A program made the position numbers and the translations under genes. A stretch of DNA of 64,000 nucleotides from Serratia oryzae (GTDB lineage: Bacteria; Pseudomonadota; Gammaproteobacteria; Enterobacterales; Enterobacteriaceae), in the NCBI RefSeq assembly GCF_001976145.1, contig NZ_MOXD01000001.1, positions 186,001 through 250,000 on the forward strand, read 5' to 3'. Shown here one piece after another: positions 1 through 7,632 of the stretch. The notes below the pieces were generated by a model that ran no database searches, was not told where the DNA came from, and worked only from the letters and a program-made list of their open reading frames with translations. The first letter of the stretch is position 1. Every line of letters begins with the position of its first letter.

Positions 1-67
1 TCCCGATAGGTTTTTCTATCTGCCTAGTGTATATACCCAATCGCGAATCGGCACGTCGAACAAGAGC

Positions 68-92
68 AACCCGCCACTGAGCGGGTTTTTTT
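68..92 (+). terminator. Intrinsic terminator upstream of the baseplate gene
   Basis: A seven-base-pair stem (AACCCGC/GCGGGTT) with a CACTGA loop runs into seven T. It lies just before the ribosome binding site of the baseplate J gene. It probably ends an upstream phage transcript, or separates tail genes from genes outside the window. Confidence 0.7.
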
Positions 93-113
93 ACGCCTGG
101 AGTAACCGTAATC

Positions 114-1340
114 ATGTCAGATTTACCGGTTGTCATCACACAAGCGGGGGCGCAGCCTACGCCGCCACAAGAGCTTTACGACAAGTTGATCACCAGTGTG
201 GCCGCCAAGGTGCCTGGTTACACAGCCAACCTACCCCCGGCGCTGATCACAGATCTGGCCAGTACATCGACCGGGGCCATTGCACTTATCGATCACGCGC
301 TGGTGGATACCATCAACTCGGTGACGCCATACGGGGCCAATATCCCTCTACTGCAGCAACTGGGCAGCATCTACGGCGTACAGCGCGGCATTGGCACTAA
401 TACCTCCGTGTTGGTGGTCTTCATGGGCTCGCCGGGGTTCGTTGTTCCGCGCGGGCTTATCGTCAGTGACGGTAACCACCAATACGCGGTGCAGAATAAC
501 GCGGTTATCCCGGCCAGCGGGCAGAGCGCCAGCGTGTATTGCTTGGCTACGGCATCCGGTTCGTGGGCGGTTCCTGCCGGTACTGTCACGCAGATTATCA
601 CCTCCATACCGGCCAAGATAACGCTATCTGTGACCAATACGTTAGAAGGCACGCCAGGGCTTGAAGAACAGACGATCGCTGACTACCGTGCCCAGGTTAT
701 GGGGGCGGGCATGTTCGCCGTACAGGGGACGCCTGACGAGCTGAAATCAGCACTGGCAAACGTTGCCGGTGTACACGCTAACCTCATCGCATTCCGTCAA
801 GTGGAGCTGGGTAAGTGGGCCATTATCGTTGGTGGTGGCGATCCGTATGAAGTGGCCAGGGCGATCTATCAATCGGTTCCTGATATCTCAATGCTCACGG
901 CCGACGTGGTAAGCGGCAGCGGCTATGTACCCCACAAGGAAGTGATCACGTTAAACGACTTCCCCGACTCTTATGTTATCCCTTACGTTGTTCCATCGTC
1001 GCAGGCGGCTACGGTAATGCTTACGTGGGATTCCACGGGAACGGTGTTCACTGACCCGGCCAGCGTGTCAGTGCTTGCGGTACCCGCCATCGTTGATTAC
1101 GTCAATGCTGTTTATGTAGGCCAGCCGATAAACATCTACCAGCTGCAAACCTTATTCCAAAAGGCAGTGAGTTCCGTTCTTAGTGTGGAGCAAATTTCCT
1201 TGATACGGATCCGCGTAGCTATCGATGGCGTCATTGTTGAGCCAGATCCGAATACCGGCTTGGTTTCTGGCGATTATTACAAATATTTCACGACTGACGC
1301 CTCTCACGTAACGGTGCAAAAATATGATGGAACAAATTGA
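114..1340 (+). CDS. Phage baseplate J-like protein
   Basis: 408 residues. The protein resembles the baseplate J/gp47 family, which forms the wedge of the baseplate in contractile-tailed phages and tailocins. Visible family features are an N-terminal helical part with a PPALITDLAST-type stretch, and a central region around residues 85-260 with the GTPGLEEQTIADYRAQV segment typical of baseplate J proteins (TPGLEEQT..YR). The C-terminal part is beta-rich. A GGAG ribosome binding site lies about 11 bases before ATG 114. The gene overlaps the next one by 17 bases, so the two are probably translationally coupled. The upstream tail genes lie outside the window. Family assignment is good; the phage type is not resolved. 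Confidence 0.82.
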   Translation: MSDLPVVITQAGAQPTPPQELYDKLITSVAAKVPGYTANLPPALITDLASTSTGAIALIDHALVDTINSVTPYGANIPLLQQLGSIYGVQRGIGTNTSVLVVFMGSPGFVVPRGLIVSDGNHQYAVQNNAVIPASGQSASVYCLATASGSWAVPAGTVTQIITSIPAKITLSVTNTLEGTPGLEEQTIADYRAQVMGAGMFAVQGTPDELKSALANVAGVHANLIAFRQVELGKWAIIVGGGDPYEVARAIYQSVPDISMLTADVVSGSGYVPHKEVITLNDFPDSYVIPYVVPSSQAATVMLTWDSTGTVFTDPASVSVLAVPAIVDYVNAVYVGQPINIYQLQTLFQKAVSSVLSVEQISLIRIRVAIDGVIVEPDPNTGLVSGDYYKYFTTDASHVTVQKYDGTN

Positions 1341-2115
1341 AACTAAGGTAATTCCAGCATACCCGTTTATTCAATATAACGATGATGAGGATGTCTGTGC
1401 GTTCTTCGATGCTACCAACGAGCTGAGCCAGGAATACCTCACGGCGTTTAATAATCTGGCGTTACCGTGCTGGACGTCACCCTACATAACCGGCTACCTG
1501 CTGGACTGGATAGCGCATGGGATATACGGGGCGATTAGGCCAACGCTCCAAATCGTCAAAGAGCAAACGCAGAAGGGCGACTACAACTCGGTTGAGTATA
1601 ACTCCATCCCTTATGCCACGCTTTCGAGCTATATCGCTGGCCAATACAGCTATTTATCTGATGACCTATTCAAACGGGTGCTGACGTGGAATTTTTACAA
1701 GGGTGACGGGTTCCATTTCTCCGTGCCGTGGTTCAAGCGCCGAATAGCGAGATTTATTCAAGGGCCGGATGGTATTGATCCACCGGTACAGCAAACATTC
1801 GATATTAGCATCATCCCAAAGAACGGCACCTTCTACGTTCGTATACCCGATTACGATGATGGTGTTGCCCAGGCTCTCAAGGCATGCATAGAGCAGAAGT
1901 TTGTAAAGCTGCCATTCATGTATAACTACGAAGTTGTGGTTTACAAAATCGTGCCGGTTACAGGCGTTAAATTGTCAGAAGTTACTATCGATTTGTTACC
2001 TGGTGAAACTCGAATTATTGATGTCACTATCTTGCCAAAAGACGCAACAAATAAAAACTTCACCGCCGCATCGGCAGACACATCTATAGCCACGGTTAGC
2101 ATACCGGAAGAATAA
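1324..2115 (+). CDS. Phage baseplate/tail protein ending in a half Ig-like (Big_2) domain
   Basis: 263 residues, in the position of P2 gpI or DUF2612-type proteins that link baseplate to fibre. I do not recognise residues 1-205 with certainty. Residues from about 210 to the end (VTGVKLSEVTIDLLPGE..., then ILPKDATNK and SIATVS) look like the first strands of a bacterial Ig-like Big_2 domain. The protein stops before the closing strands, which instead open the next gene. The start overlaps the baseplate J gene; ATG 1324 and ATG 1327 are both possible. The stop is TAA 2113-2115. The split domain suggests a direct interface with the LRR fibre (inference). Confidence 0.65.
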   Translation: MMEQIETKVIPAYPFIQYNDDEDVCAFFDATNELSQEYLTAFNNLALPCWTSPYITGYLLDWIAHGIYGAIRPTLQIVKEQTQKGDYNSVEYNSIPYATLSSYIAGQYSYLSDDLFKRVLTWNFYKGDGFHFSVPWFKRRIARFIQGPDGIDPPVQQTFDISIIPKNGTFYVRIPDYDDGVAQALKACIEQKFVKLPFMYNYEVVVYKIVPVTGVKLSEVTIDLLPGETRIIDVTILPKDATNKNFTAASADTSIATVSIPEE

Positions 2116-2142
2116 ACCACCAAAGCAATATATATAATCCTT

Positions 2143-2161
2143 TACTGGAGGGATTACCATG
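2143..2161 (+). promoter_or_regulatory. Strong ribosome binding site for the LRR fibre gene
   Basis: CTGGAGGG is followed by ATTACC and then ATG at 2159. The frame of the fibre gene carries a TAA at 2135-2137, just upstream. The fibre is therefore initiated here and is not produced by frameshifting from the preceding gene. Confidence 0.75.
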
Positions 2162-4603
2162 GCTAACGGCCAAATAGTCATTACTGGCGGGAAGAAATTC
2201 GGAAGCACAAACGTTACTGTAACTGCGGAAGATGGCGGGCATACCGCTACAGTGGTAACCAATGTAGTTAGCGTCACGCGATTTATCATGCGTATCGACA
2301 GTGTTTCGCGTCCAATATTTTATGCTCTTATGTCAGAAAATTTTACCGTTGATTACGGTGATGGAGTAGACAGTAACGACTATAGTTTTGTGAGAGACAT
2401 AAATAGTCCGTCACAGAAGTATGGGTGGGTATTTACAACAAGAACTTTAAAAGTTGGTGAAGATTATAAAATTACGGTTAAACGTAGTGAAACCATCAAG
2501 TTTTCTGCAGACGGGCGGAGTAATTATGTATTCAACACACTGCGTGAACTGATATCAGTTTCCGGTGGCAGGACGGACGCTAGCTACCTTGCTTATAATT
2601 GCTCTGGCCTTTACTTGATTCATGATGGTGCCTTCGAATATCTAAAAAACGTCACTAACTTCACCTCTTCTTTTGAAATGTGCACCTCACTACTGACATT
2701 ACCCAGCGGGTTATTTGATAATTGTCCTAATGCAGAGGTTTTTCTGAGAACATTCAGAGGGTGCTCTGCGTTAACATTACTGCCTGATGGGCTATTTGAT
2801 AGCTGTGTTAACGCGACAACCTTCCAAGAGACGTTTAACATCTGCACCGGACTTCTTAACATCCCTGCAAGATTGTTCGCGGGTAAGAGAAAGGTAATAA
2901 ATTATCAGTACACGTTTGGTCAGTGTTCATCATTGACTACGATACCTGATAATCTGTTTTCTGGAAGTATCAGAGCCGAAAAATTCTATGGCACGTTTAA
3001 TAACTGCGCATCGATAAAAACAATATTTGGAAATATATTTTCTGGATGTGGTTCTGCCCTTGACTTTTACGGAGCATTCCAAGGGTTGGTGCTATTGCAG
3101 GAAATCCCTGATGGACTGTTTAATGATTGTATTGTGGCAGAAAATTTCCGGTACACATTTAATGCTTGTCGGTCGATAAAGAGCATACCGAAAGACTTAT
3201 TTAAGTATGTTTCAGGGAAGGATTTTTACGGTACGTTTTACAACTGTGGTGCGTTGTTATCAGTGCCGAATGATTTGTTCTCTGGACATGAAAAGGCCAC
3301 TACGTTCTCTTATGCTTTCTACGGGTGTAAGTCGCTAAAAACTGTGGGTACCTCAGTATTCAAAGATTGCTCATCAGCAACTGATTTTAGTAGTTTATTT
3401 AGCAACTGCGATTTACTGGAATCGGTAGGAAATGATATTTTTTTAGGATGTTCGTCGGCTACAACATTTGGATATGCATTTAATGCATGTTATAAGTTGT
3501 TGAATATGCCTCTGTTTACCGAATGTAATAAAGTCGGAACATTTATAAATTGTTTCTATAACTGTTCATCGTTAAAGGAAATAACACCTTATGCCTTTAG
3601 TGGTAAGGATCTTTGCAGTAACTTCTCTGGAGTATTCTTGGGATGTGCGGCCCTGAAAACTGTCCCTAATGGGGTATTCAAAGGCTGTGTATCAGCTACA
3701 ACATTTGATAGCTCATTCCGTAACTGTACGGGGGTAGTGTCCCTGTCTGGTGATATTTTTGAAGGCTGCACTAAAGTAAATAGCATTCTTTCTACGTTTG
3801 ATGGTTGTTCAAGCCTTTTGTCTCTACCGGTAACATTGCTTAACTGGTTTACTGGTTCGGTACAGTCAACATCAAGAGTGTTTGGCGGGTGTACATCACT
3901 AAAGGAAATTCCTGCTGGGTTCTTCGATAAGTGTGTTGGTATGACGGTGTTAAGTTCAGCGTTTCAGTTGTGTACCTCACTGACAACTATTCCGCCAGGG
4001 CTGTTTAAATACAACACAAAACTATTAGCCGTCAGTGGAATTTTTTCATATTGTGATATCAGGGATATACCGGAAGATATTTTCTCAACATGTACGCTTA
4101 TTGCTTACTTTGACCTGTTGTTTAGAGAGAATAAAAATTTATCTAACATACCTGATGGACTCTTTGATAATAATGTCAATGCGGTTTCTTTTAATGCTGC
4201 TTTCTATGAGACCGGGGTTGAGTCAGTGCCTGGAGGACTTTTCAAAAACAATGTTAAAGCCACTACCTTTAAAGAGGTGTTTGCTTATTGTCAACAGTTA
4301 AAATTTGTGGGTGATGGGCTATTTAACGGGACTTCTGCAACATCATTAAGTAGGGCATTTATTTCTTGTATCAAAATTGGCAGCAATATTAATTCAATAT
4401 TTAATTTAGCTAGTTATCCGGGAATATACGTAACTGAACTTGCTTTTAATTACTGTCAGTTACTTAAAGGTAGTGGTCTTGACTTTATCGCTAAATTACC
4501 AAACGTAACCGCAGCATCTTCGAAAAGTAATACATTCAATCAAGCTATAAGTTTGAGTGACTACAACCAAATACCTAAAGCATGGGGCGGCGGAGGCTCT
4601 TGA
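2159..4603 (+). CDS. Leucine-rich-repeat (BspA/DUF285-like) phage tail fibre
   Basis: 814 residues. Residues 1-45 look like the closing strands of a Big_2 domain (VTVTAEDGGHTA). Residues 45-150 form a beta-rich, unassigned module. From about 165 to 780 there are some 22 repeats of about 27 residues with the pattern F..TF..C.SL..IP..LF..C..A..F, as in BspA-type/DUF285 leucine-rich repeats. Such solenoids bind surfaces, so a receptor-binding role is inferred. The coding sequence is visibly AT-rich, with many ATA, AGA and TTA codons, unlike its neighbours, which points to recent transfer. The protein ends GGGGS. Those codons also hold the ribosome binding site of the next gene. No reverse transcriptase or template repeat suggests a diversity-generating retroelement. 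Confidence 0.78.
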   Translation: MANGQIVITGGKKFGSTNVTVTAEDGGHTATVVTNVVSVTRFIMRIDSVSRPIFYALMSENFTVDYGDGVDSNDYSFVRDINSPSQKYGWVFTTRTLKVGEDYKITVKRSETIKFSADGRSNYVFNTLRELISVSGGRTDASYLAYNCSGLYLIHDGAFEYLKNVTNFTSSFEMCTSLLTLPSGLFDNCPNAEVFLRTFRGCSALTLLPDGLFDSCVNATTFQETFNICTGLLNIPARLFAGKRKVINYQYTFGQCSSLTTIPDNLFSGSIRAEKFYGTFNNCASIKTIFGNIFSGCGSALDFYGAFQGLVLLQEIPDGLFNDCIVAENFRYTFNACRSIKSIPKDLFKYVSGKDFYGTFYNCGALLSVPNDLFSGHEKATTFSYAFYGCKSLKTVGTSVFKDCSSATDFSSLFSNCDLLESVGNDIFLGCSSATTFGYAFNACYKLLNMPLFTECNKVGTFINCFYNCSSLKEITPYAFSGKDLCSNFSGVFLGCAALKTVPNGVFKGCVSATTFDSSFRNCTGVVSLSGDIFEGCTKVNSILSTFDGCSSLLSLPVTLLNWFTGSVQSTSRVFGGCTSLKEIPAGFFDKCVGMTVLSSAFQLCTSLTTIPPGLFKYNTKLLAVSGIFSYCDIRDIPEDIFSTCTLIAYFDLLFRENKNLSNIPDGLFDNNVNAVSFNAAFYETGVESVPGGLFKNNVKATTFKEVFAYCQQLKFVGDGLFNGTSATSLSRAFISCIKIGSNINSIFNLASYPGIYVTELAFNYCQLLKGSGLDFIAKLPNVTAASSKSNTFNQAISLSDYNQIPKAWGGGGS

Positions 4604-4605
4604 AT

Positions 4606-4830
4606 ATGAAAACGCTAAAACAACTTAAATCACTGATTGGATATACTCAATCAAATGATGTTTTTAAAGACTATTTAAAAATGTTGGAGAATGCCGGTGT
4701 TATCGAAATAGATGACGCTGCTATCGTCGAAGACGAACTGTCTGACGGCCTTTATGAGCAGGTAGCCAATGTATTCGGTGTCCAATTAGATGAAGAGCTA
4801 AATCCGATTGAGAAAGGGGTGGAACCATGA
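4606..4830 (+). CDS. Small acidic phage protein of unknown function
   Basis: 74 residues with a basic N-terminus (MKTLKQLKSLIG) and a strongly acidic remainder (EIDDAAIVEDELSD). I do not recognise the family. ATG 4606 is chosen because GGAGG at 4592-4596 lies nine bases upstream; the longer reading from 4582 would start inside the fibre gene without a ribosome binding site. It overlaps the next tail-fibre gene by four bases (ATGA). Its position between two fibre genes suggests a fibre-associated or chaperone role (inference). Confidence 0.6.
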   Translation: MKTLKQLKSLIGYTQSNDVFKDYLKMLENAGVIEIDDAAIVEDELSDGLYEQVANVFGVQLDEELNPIEKGVEP

Positions 4831-6119
4831 TCCTTGGGTTCGGTAATAACATTCGGTCAGCCCTGGCCGCTGACATTAACTCAACACAGACGGTTATCGC
4901 CGTTATGCCGGGTACCGGCGCGCTGTTTGCCAAAACCCTTCAGGCCGAAGCCTCTCTCGTCAATCCATCATATACCAGCACCCTTTATTCGAAGCTCACG
5001 CTGACGGACGAGCTGGAAACGGTATTCGAGATATGTCACCTGGTCAGCGTCAGCGGGGATAACCTCACCGTAATTCGCGGCCAGGAGATGACGAAGGCGA
5101 AAGGCTGGTCGCTGAATGATGTTGTCTCAAACTTCCCTACACGGGGCTCGGAAAACAACTTCGTTCAGATTGAGGATCTGCAATCTGGCAAGTATCTGTC
5201 AGCAACGGCGGGCGGCTCTGCAAACGCGCTTACCGTGTCGATCCCCTCTACGTTCTACGTGAATGGCGGGAATACGTTTGCCCTCCGAGCGCCATTACTG
5301 GTTACGCCAACGCAGACCAATACCGGGGCCGTAACTGTTCAGCTCACGGTATCTGGGAGGGTGGTTGGCACGTACCCGATATTGAAAGGGGTTAACAGCC
5401 CACTCGAGGCCGGAGATATAACCGTTAGCATCCCGGTCATCATAACGTTCTCATCTGAGCTGTCTTGCTTCTTCATGACGAATCCGGGAAGGGGGTTGGT
5501 GGACTCAGGGGCATTTTTGCTTAAAGCAAACAATTTGTCTGATCTGCCCAACACAAACACGGCGCGAACCAACCTCGGGCTTGGGTCGATGGCAACCCAG
5601 AATACAAACAATGTTATGATTACTGGTGGAACAATACATACCACAGGGGAAATAACCTCAGATGGTAGCATTTCTTCATCTGGCAAGATAACAACGCTGG
5701 GCGGCGTAACATCCGCAGGTGATATCACTACATCATCAGGGATTTTTGACAAGGGTCAGCGTGTCTACAGTTTTAATAATCCGCCGCCATACCCAGTAAC
5801 AAGTGTGAATGGGATTACAGGGAATGTAAGTACCGGAACAGCATCACTTGGAATAACGGGATGGTCAAGAGATGCCGCGACTGGGATGATCGAACAATGG
5901 GGCATTATTACACGAACTGGGTACGTAACCCCAGTATCTTTTCCTACTACGTTCCCCAATCGTTGTGTTGGTGTTTTTTTAACACTAAATACAACAATAT
6001 CTAATCTTGCTGATTCAACAAACAATCTAAGGGCGGTGGATACATATAACGGTGGTTTTACTTATGCCTCTGCTGGTGTAGCAGAAATAAGTGCATTTTG
6101 GATGGCGAAAGGATATTGA
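4827..6119 (+). CDS. Phage tail fibre protein
   Basis: 430 residues. The N-terminal 170 residues (GFGNNIRSALAADI... and the VIRGQEMTKAKGW stretch) resemble baseplate-proximal parts of enterobacterial tail fibres. Residues about 235-260 hold the fibre motif NNLSDLPNTNTARTNLGLG. Next comes a low-complexity T/S/G/I stretch (ITSDGSISSSGKITT) likely to form a shaft. The C-terminus (GMIEQWG ... FPTTFPNRC ... FWMAKGY) is the gp53-like tip found in many tail fibres. ATG 4827 overlaps the previous stop by four bases. The tail fibre chaperone follows immediately. Function as an adsorption fibre is well supported; the receptor is unknown. Confidence 0.85.
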   Translation: MILGFGNNIRSALAADINSTQTVIAVMPGTGALFAKTLQAEASLVNPSYTSTLYSKLTLTDELETVFEICHLVSVSGDNLTVIRGQEMTKAKGWSLNDVVSNFPTRGSENNFVQIEDLQSGKYLSATAGGSANALTVSIPSTFYVNGGNTFALRAPLLVTPTQTNTGAVTVQLTVSGRVVGTYPILKGVNSPLEAGDITVSIPVIITFSSELSCFFMTNPGRGLVDSGAFLLKANNLSDLPNTNTARTNLGLGSMATQNTNNVMITGGTIHTTGEITSDGSISSSGKITTLGGVTSAGDITTSSGIFDKGQRVYSFNNPPPYPVTSVNGITGNVSTGTASLGITGWSRDAATGMIEQWGIITRTGYVTPVSFPTTFPNRCVGVFLTLNTTISNLADSTNNLRAVDTYNGGFTYASAGVAEISAFWMAKGY

Positions 6120-6120
6120 T

Positions 6121-6525
6121 ATGACGACTTTTTATAGCGCTAAAAACAACGGATTTTATGATTCATCTATCAAGGATCTCTATCTGAAATCTGCCATCGG
6201 CTGGCCAGATGATGCGCTGGAGATTACTGATGATCTATACCAGTCATTACTTGTGGGTCAAGCGGCAGGGAAAGCGATACAACCAGATAAAAAAGGTAGG
6301 CCAGCACTTATTGAATTAGATATCGATCGCGCTGCTGTGGTTGAACAGATGAAGATACAGTTCATGGCTATTGCAAGCGCTGCCATTATTCCATTACAAG
6401 ACGCTGTCGATACTGGTATCGCTACATATAATGAAAAGTCACGCTTGATTGAGTGGAAAAAATATCGCGCGCTCTTAAACCGGGTAGATGTAGCTAATCC
6501 TGAGTTTCCACCAAAACCAGAATAG
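6121..6525 (+). CDS. Tail fibre assembly protein (Tfa/gpG family)
   Basis: 134 residues starting MTTFYSAKNNGFYDSS, the usual opening of caudoviral tail fibre assembly chaperones. The SAIGWPDDALEIT segment and the acidic/aromatic C-terminus ending in PEFPPKPE also match. These proteins help trimerise and fold the fibre encoded just upstream. ATG 6121 is preferred over 6091 because AAAGGA lies just upstream and the gene then starts one base after the fibre stop. The fibre and chaperone pair is intact. Confidence 0.85.
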   Translation: MTTFYSAKNNGFYDSSIKDLYLKSAIGWPDDALEITDDLYQSLLVGQAAGKAIQPDKKGRPALIELDIDRAAVVEQMKIQFMAIASAAIIPLQDAVDTGIATYNEKSRLIEWKKYRALLNRVDVANPEFPPKPE

Positions 6526-6540
6526 ACCATCAATTCAGTT

Positions 6541-6558
6541 GCCGGGAGAAATCCCGGC
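6541..6558 (+). terminator. Hairpin after the tail fibre module
   Basis: GCCGGGA/TCCCGGC with a GAAA tetraloop, 15 bases after the tfa stop, followed by TATTGTTCT. It is a likely end of the late tail transcript, although the T-tract is weak. Confidence 0.55.
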
Positions 6559-6704
6559 TATTGTTCTACCGATTAGGAGGGCCTGACCTAGTGGCGTTCG
6601 GCAGCGAGTATGCGATCCGGCACTAATTCCGCACCATCATCTCCTTGTTGCCTCCCACTTACTCTCTGCTAACATGTGACAAACTGTTAAGGATGGGGGT
6701 GGGT

Positions 6705-7082
6705 GTGACAGAAGAAGAATGGTTAGACGGCCTTCGGCATCTTTCGCATGACAAGATTGTTCAGGCGCACTTTGGGTTGCAAGAGAAAATTAAGAAGCAC
6801 TATAAATTGCGAGCCCAAGGAAATAACTTAAAGAAAGCAATTAGTTTGTGCGAAGAGCAGATCGCTTTGGCTCCTTTGGCAATGGAGGCTCTCAGGGCTA
6901 CCCATAAAGCCGATTGTGACGAATACCGCGCGGTGGTTGGCCGAGATATCCCCAACAATGAGTTTTACCCGCCAAGCCATCATGGGTACAGGCAGTACGC
7001 GGTTATACTCAAGCGAGCAAAGAATTTTGAAAAGTTAGCCGAAATTGAAGCGAAGAAAAAATCAGAGGGGTGGGCTGACTAA
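6705..7082 (+). CDS. Hypothetical prophage protein
   Basis: 125 residues if GTG 6705 is used (VTEEEWLDGLRHLSHDK); ATG 6693 is an alternative only four codons longer. AAGGA at 6689-6693 and a run of G upstream favour 6705. The protein is highly charged and predicted to be largely helical, with the segments KIVQAHFGLQEKIKKHY and NFEKLAEIEAKKKSEGW. I do not recognise it. It sits between the tail module and the prophage edge, where lysogenic-conversion genes are common. A readable TTG further up (6645) has no ribosome binding site. Confidence 0.5.
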   Translation: MTEEEWLDGLRHLSHDKIVQAHFGLQEKIKKHYKLRAQGNNLKKAISLCEEQIALAPLAMEALRATHKADCDEYRAVVGRDIPNNEFYPPSHHGYRQYAVILKRAKNFEKLAEIEAKKKSEGWAD

Positions 7083-7085
7083 TTT

Positions 7086-7328
7086 TCATCTCTTTACCGG
7101 TATCACATAGTCGTAGGCTTTCACCGCCTCGAAGACTTCCTCAAAGTCTGCGAAAGGGTAAGGGCTAGCTCTTCGCCACTCTCGTTGAAAATAGACATCC
7201 AGCCAATACTGTCCCTCCTCATAGAACCACACGCAGAACGATTCGCTGGCGTTGATATCTGGCGACGGGTAGGCTTCGTTTTCGTTCATGAAGAAGATTG
7301 CTTGCTCCATGATAGTTAGCTTACGCAT
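7086..7328 (-). CDS. Hypothetical small protein at the prophage edge
   Basis: 80 residues, acidic and aromatic-rich (ESFCVWFYEEGQYWLDVYF), with no signal peptide or membrane segment. I do not recognise it. The ATG at 7328 is preceded by GGGAGAG, a good ribosome binding site. Its stop lies three bases from the stop of the plus-strand gene before it, so the two converge. It is the last gene before thrS and may be the final prophage gene or an accessory passenger. Confidence 0.5.
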   Translation of the reverse strand: MRKLTIMEQAIFFMNENEAYPSPDINASESFCVWFYEEGQYWLDVYFQREWRRASPYPFADFEEVFEAVKAYDYVIPVKR

Positions 7329-7560
7329 GCGTCTCTCCCGATCGTATTCAATTACAAAGTGTAGCGGGCGGGATGGTGGCTATCCGAGTTTGACGATCTG
7401 GTGGTGTGAGTTGTTCATTAAGTAACAGCTAGAAGTCGCGTAAACCATGATGTTAGAATGGTCAGTCCGTTATCGCGTCACACCATGTGTACATTTTTAA
7501 TTGTGTACATATGAGTGTACATATTCGGCAGAGTGAAGCTGAATAGCGTAGGTAACACTA
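7329..7560. other. Prophage-thrS boundary with three GTGTACAT repeats
   Basis: No gene is seen. GTGTACAT occurs three times, at 7487-7494, 7503-7510 and 7515-7522, in direct orientation. The phage attachment junction must lie at or near this interval because thrS regulatory RNA begins soon after. The left attachment site is outside the window, so the core cannot be defined. Confidence 0.45.
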
Positions 7561-7589
7561 TGTAAATAAACGATATTGTATTTCTATAT

Positions 7590-7610
7590 GTGATCTGTCG
7601 TGTGGGTCAC
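7590..7610 (+). promoter_or_regulatory. thrS translational operator hairpin (tRNA-Thr anticodon mimic)
   Basis: GTGATC (7590-7595) pairs with GGTCAC (7605-7610), closing a nine-base loop that contains CGT at 7599-7601. E. coli thrS mRNA has such a hairpin, with a CGU anticodon-like loop bound by threonyl-tRNA synthetase, just before the ribosome binding site. Here AAGGA follows at 7621-7625. Autoregulation of thrS is inferred from this match. Confidence 0.72.
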
Positions 7611-7632
7611 CACTGTAGATAAGGAATTATTA

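Noticed and set aside
2116-2158. Programmed frameshift joining the tail protein at 1324 to the LRR fibre
   Set aside because: The fibre frame carries a TAA at 2135-2137 upstream of its ATG, and a strong ribosome binding site is present. Frameshifting could not produce a continuous product.
2159-4603. Diversity-generating retroelement acting on the LRR fibre
   Set aside because: No reverse transcriptase, template repeat or accessory gene is seen within the window. The variation could only come from repeat recombination.
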